Positions 9,629 to 17,664 of a stretch of DNA of 64,000 nt are shown here, piece after piece. Under the pieces are notes generated by a model. That model made no database searches. It saw nothing but the letters and a program-made list of their open reading frames with translations, and was not told the origin of the DNA. Made by a program: the position numbers and the translations under genes. Position 1 is the first letter of the stretch. Every line of letters begins with the position of its first letter. The stretch is from Corallochytrium limacisporum (taxonomy: Eukaryota > Opisthokonta), in NCBI GenBank assembly GCA_002811645.1, contig PDIP01000122.1, positions 108,235 to 172,234 of the forward strand, in the 5' to 3' direction.

Positions 9629-11654
9629 TGTGTTGTTATGGGTGTTGTTTGATCAGTGATCAAGTCAATGTCTATAACTACCGTATACTATACTTTAAAC
9701 ATCGTTCGCAAAAGAAGAAACTCCAATCGCTCGCGTCGAAACAGAATATTTTATGTTCCTCTCTGACGAAACTCATACTTGGGGATGAACGACACCAAAA
9801 ACTGAAACTTACAGTGCACACCAAATACCAGCATACAGCGAGTGTCCTATTTCTTGGTTTCTATAAAACAAACACGCAAGACACCAGTGTTCAACTCTCT
9901 GCATGGAGACCAGCCGTGGAATGACCGAGACTCCGCTGTCATCCTTGGTATGGATCTCTGGATGAATTTGCGATGCCCACGGAGGGCGCCTCGTTTCTTT
10001 TCCTTCCCGTCGTTCATTTAATTCTCCTTTCTTGGTGCAACCCCTCCGTTGGTGCTGGAGCACTTGAGAACACTTCTTCCTCAGTGCGCCTCCCACACAA
10101 ACTTTCCTCGCTCTCTCGGGCGCGGTGCTGCACAGACCCCGCGCATATAGACAAGCAGTACAAAACACACCCGTGTCTCCCATCTTCATCCCCCCAACTC
10201 AACGTAACGCACGAACGCGGCACGCACCAGTGCCAGTGCTATGAAACCTTCCCCAACAACGGCACCACCAACATCAACCCAGGCTCCCTTTCCTCCCGCC
10301 TCCACGCCCCTTGCCCGGAGTACCTATTCCAGGAGTACTACCGTTTTTTTGCTCGCCGTCCAGAAAAGATTTTTAACGTCGCGGGATTTCAGGCCCGGTT
10401 GTGAAGGAGCTGGGTAAACGAGAACTGGGGGGCTACTTTCTGCCTTCAACCGACGAGCAACAACAAAAGGGGAGTGTTGATTTCCGCGTAGATTACTCGT
10501 AAAGTTGCCTCTTACTGAGACCCGCAGAGTCTGGGCACTCACCTGTTTGTATATTAATGGTTATATATCTATTAGTGCGGCGGGATGGAGGCAGGAATAA
10601 AAACATGCGAAGCCGAATGAACTGACAGGGTGTCAAGATTTGCGACTGCGGATCGCTCGCACGCCGATATGAGACTTTGTTTTATCACTAAAGCCTTTTC
10701 TTTCGAAAGCATCCCACCCAGAACACAAGATTACAAAGTTAACTTCGTGACGGGGGTATGCATGCTTGCATTGCATGTTCAAGTCGGCCGGAAATCATTG
10801 CGGCAAGTGAGCTTGTCACAATTGTGGTAGCCCTTTGAATCCCATCAAAAGGACCTCCGTCCATTGAGTAGGGGGGGAAATTAATCCTCGAACCTGGAGT
10901 GTTGAGGAATTTAAAAACAATGGAACGAAAACAAGCATGGCGGTCCGCAAGTTCTAGAAAATGCGCGTTTATTTGTGTGACCGACGTGTGCTCAGTACTC
11001 TCAGTATTCATTCGTGTCCACTGGCGGACCAACACCAGGCAAGGGTCTACAGGCAGGCCCACGGCCAACACCACACAGCCACAACGGGACAAGGTCTGGG
11101 GCCCTTCTCTATCGAACCACCGCCCGTGTCCATTTCCAAAGAGAAGATGAAGGACTGGTCGCCTCGGGATACACAAAAAACATATCTTCCGGTTTCCATA
11201 TAAAGTATGATGTCATTTCCATAGTGTATATATCTCCCTTTGTTAATCCGGGAACCAAAAAGGACCTCGCCATGAACAGAAAAGGACCCCACCGTCAGGC
11301 AGCGCGATACGGACTCCATGGTTTTCTATTTGACTTGGTACCTTGCGGTGAATGGTAACATCCGAATGCGCCGGTACGGGAATTTTTTAACAGAAGAGTG
11401 GGGCTTTGAAAAGTGAGAAAAATGGAACCCCACACTCCACAGACTTGTAGGAAACCTGGCGAGTGTTAGGGGGGTCTCAACGACGAGCAGCTCTCAGCTA
11501 AGGGCGCGAAAGGTATCAGAGCTTCTTGCTGGTTATTTGTCCCGGATCAGGTTCCCACGATCAGAACAGCAGTATGTCATGGGTCTAAGAATTGTATTAT
11601 ATGCTCAGTGTCGCGAAATGGTGACAGTAGATACTTTCCCCAAGTGCTGGAGCA
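9629..11654. other. Gene-free divergent intergenic region (about 2 kb)
   Basis: This lies between the divergent myosin and MBOAT starts. Many short open frames occur on both strands, but none resembles a known protein or is much longer than chance. It probably holds both promoters. No repeat, tRNA or mobile element was seen. Confidence 0.5.
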
Positions 11655-12890
11655 ATGACTGCAGAAGTGACGTACGGAGTAGTCTTTCTGCTCTCATATC
11701 TTTTTGCTCTCTATCACCGATTTCTGCCGAATCTTGAATCAAAGAGAGTTTATAGGCTTATCCTCGGCATATGTACAGTCTTATTGACCGCTGAGACAGT
11801 CTTGCACTATTTTTTAACATGCACTGTGGTCTATACTATACTTTTGTTTGGCCCGCGTAGCCGTACCACGGGATGGGCAGTATTCGGTTTCGTTTTCGGA
11901 TATCTGTTAATCTTTCGAAAATTCTACAACGAGCTTGGTCTCCCGGCACCAGGACCAATTTCTAATGCCTTCCAACTGGTATTGTCGCTGAGGCTGATCG
12001 CATACGGATTCACTTACGTAGAGGGCAGTGGGACTACCAGAAGTCCGTCATTGTCGGTCTTTGACTTTATGGCGTACGCTAGCGATCTGTTCGGAATCTG
12101 CTCCGGTCCATTTGTGTCATACGAAGCATACATAGATAGCCTGTCTCCAGTTGTAACCCGGAGGCAAACGCCATTCAGTGAGGCTTTTGCATGTTTTGCG
12201 GAAGGTACAATCTGGCTGGGGATCATGGCACTTGTCAACACAATCATGCCCTGGAGGCTTCTGTGGGATTCCGAGTTTGCACAAGAGTATAAGGGTTTGA
12301 GATATTTTGGATATTTAATCATTACGGGTGCCACCTTTCGGTTTAGATTCTACGGTGCGTGGAAACTTGCAGAGGGTGCATTTGTGCTAGCAGGCTACGA
12401 CGCCACGAAACGTTCTCGAAATGCGGCCAATAACATTCACCCCTTGAAGATAGAGACATCAACCAACATCCGGTCTATCATGCTGCACTGGAATGTGAGC
12501 GTGCAACGGTGGCTGACTCGCTTCGTGTACAAGGAAATGAACGCACCCCGCTTGGTTCGTCAGCTTGCTGTGGTGTCGACATCGGCCTTCTGGCACGGCC
12601 TAGAATTTGGACACTACGCCTTTTTCCTGCAACTCCCGCTCTATATCTACGTTGAGGAGAGTTTGGCAGCGGTAAACTGGCCCTGGCGGAAATGGCGCAA
12701 TGGTGCTACTGTGGAGCGGATCCTTTCTTGGAGTCTTGTGATGCCATCGTTGGATTTTCTGGGCGTCTCTTTCATGGCCTTATCATTTAAGAGAACCATG
12801 GTTGCATGGCAAGCGGTATACTTCGGTCAGTACTGGGCTGCCTTCGTGCTAGTCTTGGTGTCTTCAATAATGAAACAGGCGGGATACTAG
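11655..12890 (+). CDS. MBOAT-family lysophospholipid acyltransferase, MBOAT7/LPIAT-like
   Basis: A 411-residue multi-pass membrane protein. Hydrophobic segments begin at residue ~7 and recur to the C-terminus, as in membrane-bound O-acyltransferases. The catalytic pair is visible: an Asn in WNVSVQRWL (residue ~281) and the invariant His in FWHGLEFGHY (residue ~314). The WN-x-(S/T)-VQ-WL form of the first motif and the length fit the lysophospholipid group, closest to MBOAT7 (LPIAT1), which re-acylates lysophosphatidylinositol in endomembranes. Other lysophospholipid MBOATs (LPCAT3/LPEAT type) cannot be excluded, so the substrate is inferred. The MBOAT motif usually continues with Tyr-Pro-Gly; here it is Glu-Phe-Gly. 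The gene is convergent with the SANT protein, 87 bases away. Confidence 0.85.
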   Translation: MTAEVTYGVVFLLSYLFALYHRFLPNLESKRVYRLILGICTVLLTAETVLHYFLTCTVVYTILLFGPRSRTTGWAVFGFVFGYLLIFRKFYNELGLPAPGPISNAFQLVLSLRLIAYGFTYVEGSGTTRSPSLSVFDFMAYASDLFGICSGPFVSYEAYIDSLSPVVTRRQTPFSEAFACFAEGTIWLGIMALVNTIMPWRLLWDSEFAQEYKGLRYFGYLIITGATFRFRFYGAWKLAEGAFVLAGYDATKRSRNAANNIHPLKIETSTNIRSIMLHWNVSVQRWLTRFVYKEMNAPRLVRQLAVVSTSAFWHGLEFGHYAFFLQLPLYIYVEESLAAVNWPWRKWRNGATVERILSWSLVMPSLDFLGVSFMALSFKRTMVAWQAVYFGQYWAAFVLVLVSSIMKQAGY

Positions 12891-12922
12891 TACCATTTCC
12901 TATTTGTTAAGATAAATCAGAC

Positions 12923-12928
12923 TTTATT
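12923..12928 (-). terminator. Probable poly(A) signal AATAAA of the SANT/UIM gene
   Basis: The minus strand reads AATAAA about 50 bases past the stop codon of the SANT-domain gene, a normal spacing for a cleavage and polyadenylation signal. It also lies just beyond the MBOAT stop on the other strand, so the two 3' ends are likely to be close or overlapping. Confidence 0.45.
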
Positions 12929-12977
12929 TCGAATATGCGGCAGGTCCGCTACCAGAGCAGAGCAGCGTTAGTATGTT

Positions 12978-13949
12978 CTACATATCGCCCGCACTGATTG
13001 CAAGGGCCATTCGCAAGTCGTCGTCCATTTCCTCATCACTGCCGTCTGCGTAACTCTTGGTAGTGGCAGTTGTGCGACGGGACCGGTTGGACCGTGTGGC
13101 CCGTGCAGAAACTTCATCCTCCTTCTTCTGCTTCTTTGTCATCTTCGGCACGAAGTCTGTCACAGATGCTTGCTTTCGACCCCTGGGTTTGGAGGCAGGA
13201 GTAGTCTTTGGCTGCCTCTTGGTCATGACAGGCTTTTCCTCTTCATCAATGTTCATGGCAGACACGTCATTCTCCTTTTCGGATTCGCCAGTAGCGCTGA
13301 TGGTGCGCTCTGTCTTTCCCTCGTCGTCTTTTTCTGTCATTTCAGTGTCTTCCTTACCTGTTTCGACCTCTTCCTCGGCTGCCTCAGCCTCTTCCTCCAT
13401 TGTAACCTCTCCGTTCAATGTTTTCAGTTTCATCTGCAGATATTCCAGCTCCCGACGCTTTCGCTCGAGGAAGAACTTAGCATAAGCAGCATCAGAGCCC
13501 AAATGTTCAATGTCTTCGCGCATATCTTTGATCACAATGCCCTGAGAGACCCGCTTGGAGATCTGATACTCCGTTCGGTTTTGTTCGCGCTTTTTCTTCA
13601 TCAGCTCTGGAGCGAGGTAGCGACCGGTATTGACGATCATGCCGTTCTTACGACGAACATCAGGTCCATCAACGTCATTGTTCCTTTTACCAATTACTGT
13701 AGGATCCATAGAAATGCCCATGAACTCTGCAGTTGACTGCTGTCCAAGCATGCGCTGCATCTGAAGATTCAATTGGGAATTGCTCTTACCGAACATTGAT
13801 CCCGATTCAATAATGTCGCTCCATTTTCCAATGCCAAATCGAACAGCGCAGCGACGCAGCATCTGACTCTCAAATTCGCTCCATCCTGGACTCAGTGTGA
13901 AGTTATATAGTGACTTAGAGTCATTGCTCACCACTGACGCCTTCATCAT
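12978..13949 (-). CDS. SANT/Myb-like nuclear protein with PIP-box-like motif and C-terminal UIM
   Basis: A 323-residue protein of unknown function, predicted nuclear. The N-terminal third has a SANT/Myb-like helical domain with three spaced tryptophan/aromatic positions (PGWSEFE, FGIGKWSDI). A conserved-looking region around DP..IG and NTGRYL follows, then a helical segment (~165-195), a highly acidic stretch and a basic C-terminal region. Two linear motifs stand out. QASVTDFV at about residue 260, flanked by Lys/Arg, resembles a PCNA-interacting (PIP) box, with Val in place of the second aromatic. The last 18 residues match the ubiquitin-interacting motif: acidic run, Leu, x-x-Ala-x-x-x-Ser-x-x-acid. 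I start at the double ATG at 13949; the open frame runs further upstream without an ATG. A chromatin or replication-linked ubiquitin reader is inferred. Confidence 0.8.
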   Translation of the reverse strand: MMKASVVSNDSKSLYNFTLSPGWSEFESQMLRRCAVRFGIGKWSDIIESGSMFGKSNSQLNLQMQRMLGQQSTAEFMGISMDPTVIGKRNNDVDGPDVRRKNGMIVNTGRYLAPELMKKKREQNRTEYQISKRVSQGIVIKDMREDIEHLGSDAAYAKFFLERKRRELEYLQMKLKTLNGEVTMEEEAEAAEEEVETGKEDTEMTEKDDEGKTERTISATGESEKENDVSAMNIDEEEKPVMTKRQPKTTPASKPRGRKQASVTDFVPKMTKKQKKEDEVSARATRSNRSRRTTATTKSYADGSDEEMDDDLRMALAISAGDM

Positions 13950-14513
13950 GACTTTCTCGAGACCGATCCCTTTAGACAAGAAATCTCAGTTGCCATATTT
14001 TCCTTGGGAGTCCCTATTATTTTCTTTCTTGTCTTTCGGACCTAAACACCTTGTATTTGTCTTTACGCGACTAACATCTTGGCTCAAAACAGTTCCTTTT
14101 CACTTTGTGGGACTCATGCGCACTCCGGCGGTCACTTGTTTGCCCGCCATTGGCATATGTTCCAGAATTCCCTCAAGTCGTCGGCCCTGCCTCCCTTCGA
14201 AAATTTCGCGCTCAAAAAAAAGGAGAGGTACCTTGCCCCCCAATCCCCGCCCTGGGGAGTCTAGCACTCTGTGGAGAATCCTTGAGGTGAAGGGAGTCCA
14301 ATTGTTGGAGTGGGCGAAAAGGGAGGGAATGGGGATCAAGTGAGTATAGCGGTCGCCACCCTCAAAAGATAAATATGGGGAACCAACCGAAAATCCGTAA
14401 GATGGATTGGATGCTCCTTTGCGTAATGATGATGGAATGAAAATGATAGTGTCTTGGATTCTTGAAACTATAGTATGATGTACAATTTACAGGGTGCCCT
14501 CTACCAACCGAGA
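13950..14513. other. Non-coding stretch between the SANT and RagA genes
   Basis: It lies between two minus-strand genes and should contain the RagA 3' untranslated region and the SANT-gene promoter. It has an A8 run near 14214, C- and G-rich patches near 14236-14257, and one copy (minus strand, 14255-14263) of the TAGACTCCC motif discussed in the findings. No gene is visible. Confidence 0.5.
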
Positions 14514-15419
14514 TTACTTACTCTGCGGCATCTCCAGTGCTTCAAAGTGGCTCCGCGCATTGGCAATATTGAACAGAGATGCCGCCGATGAGATGCTGGT
14601 GTCAGACATGATGACCATAATGTATGTGTTGCTCGTGAAGGAATCGATGAAGGCAACAAAATTGCTGTTCTTCACTTCCATGTCTTCTAGTTTTGCCTGT
14701 GCCTTACTACAGCTGAGCTTGAATTGTTTGATAATATTTGAAATCTTCTCAAACCTGTGAACATCCGGATGCTGCACTCGACTGACGTGTGACACTACCA
14801 AAAAAGTGGCCCGTTCGAACAGAACCACCTCGTCTGCTTCCATCAGCTGCGCAAATACCTTGAGATTGGCCTCCAACTGGTTGACGTTGGGCATCAGCGA
14901 GTACACGATAGACGACCACGCCCGGTACAGCGTCTCATCCCAAATCGACGTCCGAAAACATTCTACCTGCAAAGGTTGGGACCTTCGCTTCAGCTCGTAG
15001 TCCTTCTCAGCGAAAGTGGCATTACGTTCATCTTCTGGCACCAGATCCATCTTGTGAATCAAACAAAAGATTTTTGCATTCTTACTGTTCTCCTGAATGG
15101 CCTTTAGGCATTCGTAATAGTCCGCCATGTCCTTCTCAAACTCCTTGCTCTCAATATCAAACACATAAATCAAGACTTCCACGTTCTTGAAGATGTGATC
15201 GCGCTGGCTTGCAAAATATTTCTCCATGAACAGTTCCTGACCGCCACAATCCCAGAGGTTCAGAACTAGATTTCCCAAGAAGCGAACATGAGAGTGTTCA
15301 ACATCAATGGTAGCACCCAAACGGCGTGTATCCCGAGCTATATAATTGGCAAAGATAATGGACCGCATAGAGGTCTTGCCTGAGCCGCTCTTGCCCATCA
15401 AAAGCACTTTCTTCTTCAT
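14514..15419 (-). CDS. RRAGA: Rag GTPase A/B (Gtr1 family), TORC1 amino-acid sensor
   Basis: A 301-residue Ras-like GTPase of the RagA/Gtr1 type. G1 is GKSGSGKTS at residues 9-17, switch I carries [10 protein letters not shown]3 is WDCGGQE, and G4 is HKMDLV, the His-Lys-x-Asp form typical of RagA. The C-terminal ~110 residues form the roadblock-type dimerisation domain found in Rag proteins. Length matches human RagA (about 310). With a RagC/D partner it recruits TORC1 to the lysosome or vacuole when amino acids are plentiful; the partner is not in this window. The start is the ATG immediately before the MKKKVLLMG strand. Confidence 0.95.
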   Translation of the reverse strand: MKKKVLLMGKSGSGKTSMRSIIFANYIARDTRRLGATIDVEHSHVRFLGNLVLNLWDCGGQELFMEKYFASQRDHIFKNVEVLIYVFDIESKEFEKDMADYYECLKAIQENSKNAKIFCLIHKMDLVPEDERNATFAEKDYELKRRSQPLQVECFRTSIWDETLYRAWSSIVYSLMPNVNQLEANLKVFAQLMEADEVVLFERATFLVVSHVSRVQHPDVHRFEKISNIIKQFKLSCSKAQAKLEDMEVKNSNFVAFIDSFTSNTYIMVIMSDTSISSAASLFNIANARSHFEALEMPQSK

Positions 15420-16145
15420 GACTAATCTTGTGACACAGTGAGAGTTGCCGATGTCTGCCGGTAATTACGCGTATTTCTTCGCTTGCGTTGCCTTTTTTCT
15501 TGAAGTTTTATACATGGAATACGTCGACCGTTGTGGAATTCCTGCGACGCTTTGCAAGGATGTCAATTGGACATCGACCGACAAGGTAAGAACTGCGGCG
15601 CTGGCAATGATCGAAATTGACCAGTGCTACCCAGATGCCTGGGGTCTCCACACTAATTGCTTCGCACTACTGCCTCCCTACAAACTCTCTGTCCCTGGCT
15701 ATAGCCAATGAACCAGAACTGGAGGCATAACACATTTTTGGAGATTTTAGTACTCTCGGATATTCATTATTCAGGGTGTCGTGCATACTAAATGTACTGA
15801 TTTGCCCCAGTTTCGGTACGTTAAGTACTACGTGCTTGTGAGACCCGCCACCGTCCCCGAGACCGCGCGGGCCGCCCCACCCCCCCCCCCCCCCAAATGG
15901 CAACCTCACCACGCAGTCCTTGACCGCATGAACTGGGGGAAGCAAGCCTCTATATTTACGTCATGATTCTCTTCACAAGGACTAATACAAGCTATGTCAA
16001 GTCCATCATTAGCATAACCACACTTATTACATGGGTGAACGATTTGTTTAATGGAAATCTTAAATTTGTTATCAAGATTATGTGATGCACGAAAGAGAAC
16101 ACGGTGCTTCAAGTGAATAGTAGTCTTAGCCACTTATCAGCAACC
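15420..16145. other. Divergent promoter region between RagA and UTP18, with a C15 run
   Basis: No gene is convincingly supported. A short plus-strand frame (15445-15711) starts with a hydrophobic stretch but matches nothing known. A run of fifteen C lies at 15880-15894. The region likely contains both divergent promoters. Confidence 0.5.
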
Positions 16146-17579
16146 ATGCTTAGGCGTCGTAAGCGCACAACAACCGATCGTGAACAAAAAGATCAAAGCA
16201 GTTACGTAGTAACCAAGAAACAGAAGGCCTCAGTGAGTCTGACGCAACAAGTCTTTGGCAAATCGAAAGGAGAAAACGTCGATATCAGAAAGACTTTGCA
16301 GGCAGTGATAGTGCCCGAGGAATCCAAGAAAGAAACTTCTGAAATTGTTCCAGCATGGCATGACTCAGACGATGATGAAGATATTATTGACATAAATACA
16401 GTCGCGGGACGACGGAAATTGCGCAAGAACGAGGGCGAGAAAGTCGTGACGGGCATCCAATACGAAGGACGGTTGCGGGTGTTGTACAAACAGCTTCATC
16501 CACAGCCTGCCTGGGCTCAACTCCGTGATGGCGTGAACAAGTATAGCGGCACCATGAGTACCATCACAGAGGGACTAAAGCGTGTGAGCGAGTTATCCAC
16601 GGACCGTCTGAACGTCAGCCGTCTGGGCGACCTCGAACTCCAGCTTGACGTTGTGGCTAAGAGCTTGAGCTTCAATCCTCACTCCCGAATGCTCGCAGTG
16701 GGGTCCCTGGACCGTCATGTCCGTGTCTTTGAGATTGATGGTTTACACAATCGCATGCTCTTCAGCGTCAAAGTTGCAGACCTACCCATCCACAAGATCG
16801 CTTTCCACAGAACAGGCAGGGAAATTATCATATCCGGACGCCGTCCTCACTTTTATGTACTGCAGATGGCTACGGGAGCAGTGAGCAAAGTCTCGCAAGT
16901 GCTTGGTGCCCAGGACGAGATCACCACCCTGGAGAATTATAGCACAAGTCGGAATGGCAGGTTTATCGCGTGGACCGGCAGCGAGGGAGCTATCTATGTG
17001 CTCAACGGCCGCAGCAAGCAGCACTTAGACACTCTGCGCATCCAGGGACAGGTCAGGACCATTTGCTTTAATCAAGATTCTTCTCTGCTCTTTGCAGCAG
17101 GTACTGCGGGTAAGGTCTTTGTGTTTGACACGAAGACGCTCAAGTGCGTCCACACGTTCCAAGACCAGGGCAGTGCATTTGGCGGTGCCAATGTCAGTGC
17201 AATTGCTGTGGATCCGAAGAATGAGACTATTTGCATCGGATCTGACAGTGGTGTGGTGAACATCTATGACCTGGACGTGGTACTGGTGGAAAAGAACCCA
17301 AGCCCGCGAAAGTCTCTGATGAACCTGACCACTTGCATTGCTGGTATTGTGTACAGCCCGGATGGTCGCATTGCTGTGTTCTGGAGTAAAGAAAGAAAGG
17401 ACAGCCTGCGCTGTTTACACACGGCGTCAGGCACAGTCTTCGGCAACTGGCCCACCGCTAAGACACCGCTTGGTTACGTCGCGGACGTGGTATTCAGCTG
17501 CAATGGTGGCATTTTATGTATTGGTAATGCCAAGGGGAAGGTGCTCCTCTATCGCCTCAAGGATTGGAGTGAGATTTAA
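16146..17579 (+). CDS. UTP18: U3 snoRNA-associated protein 18 (UTP18), WD40
   Basis: A 477-residue WD40 protein of the small-subunit processome, which processes pre-18S rRNA in the nucleolus. The N-terminal ~100 residues are basic then acidic and include the UTP18-type block WHDSDDDED...GRRKLR followed by YEGRLRVLYKQLHPQPAWAQ, a family hallmark. About six WD-like blades fill residues ~170-470. I chose the ATG at 16146 (MLRRRKR) because it begins the basic N-terminus; an in-frame ATG-less extension upstream has no family resemblance. It is convergent with lanosterol synthase, 85 bases away. Confidence 0.92.
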   Translation: MLRRRKRTTTDREQKDQSSYVVTKKQKASVSLTQQVFGKSKGENVDIRKTLQAVIVPEESKKETSEIVPAWHDSDDDEDIIDINTVAGRRKLRKNEGEKVVTGIQYEGRLRVLYKQLHPQPAWAQLRDGVNKYSGTMSTITEGLKRVSELSTDRLNVSRLGDLELQLDVVAKSLSFNPHSRMLAVGSLDRHVRVFEIDGLHNRMLFSVKVADLPIHKIAFHRTGREIIISGRRPHFYVLQMATGAVSKVSQVLGAQDEITTLENYSTSRNGRFIAWTGSEGAIYVLNGRSKQHLDTLRIQGQVRTICFNQDSSLLFAAGTAGKVFVFDTKTLKCVHTFQDQGSAFGGANVSAIAVDPKNETICIGSDSGVVNIYDLDVVLVEKNPSPRKSLMNLTTCIAGIVYSPDGRIAVFWSKERKDSLRCLHTASGTVFGNWPTAKTPLGYVADVVFSCNGGILCIGNAKGKVLLYRLKDWSEI

Positions 17580-17664
17580 TCGTAAACATTCTGGGAAACT
17601 AAAGAAAGTTACAAGTTATGGAATGCTAATATTGACATCTAGGATATGATGATGTATGTAAAAT

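Noticed and set aside
13950-13979. An extension of the SANT gene to 13979.
   Set aside because: The extra ten codons would need a TTG start. The first ATG, a double Met, is at 13949.
15445-15711. An 88-codon plus-strand frame starting 26 bases from the RagA ATG, with a hydrophobic start and a donor-like AAGGTAAGA at about 15584 and an acceptor-like GGCTATAG at about 15710.
   Set aside because: Removing that candidate intron keeps the frame but leads to a stop after about 28 codons, with no recognisable protein. It also sits in the RagA leader.
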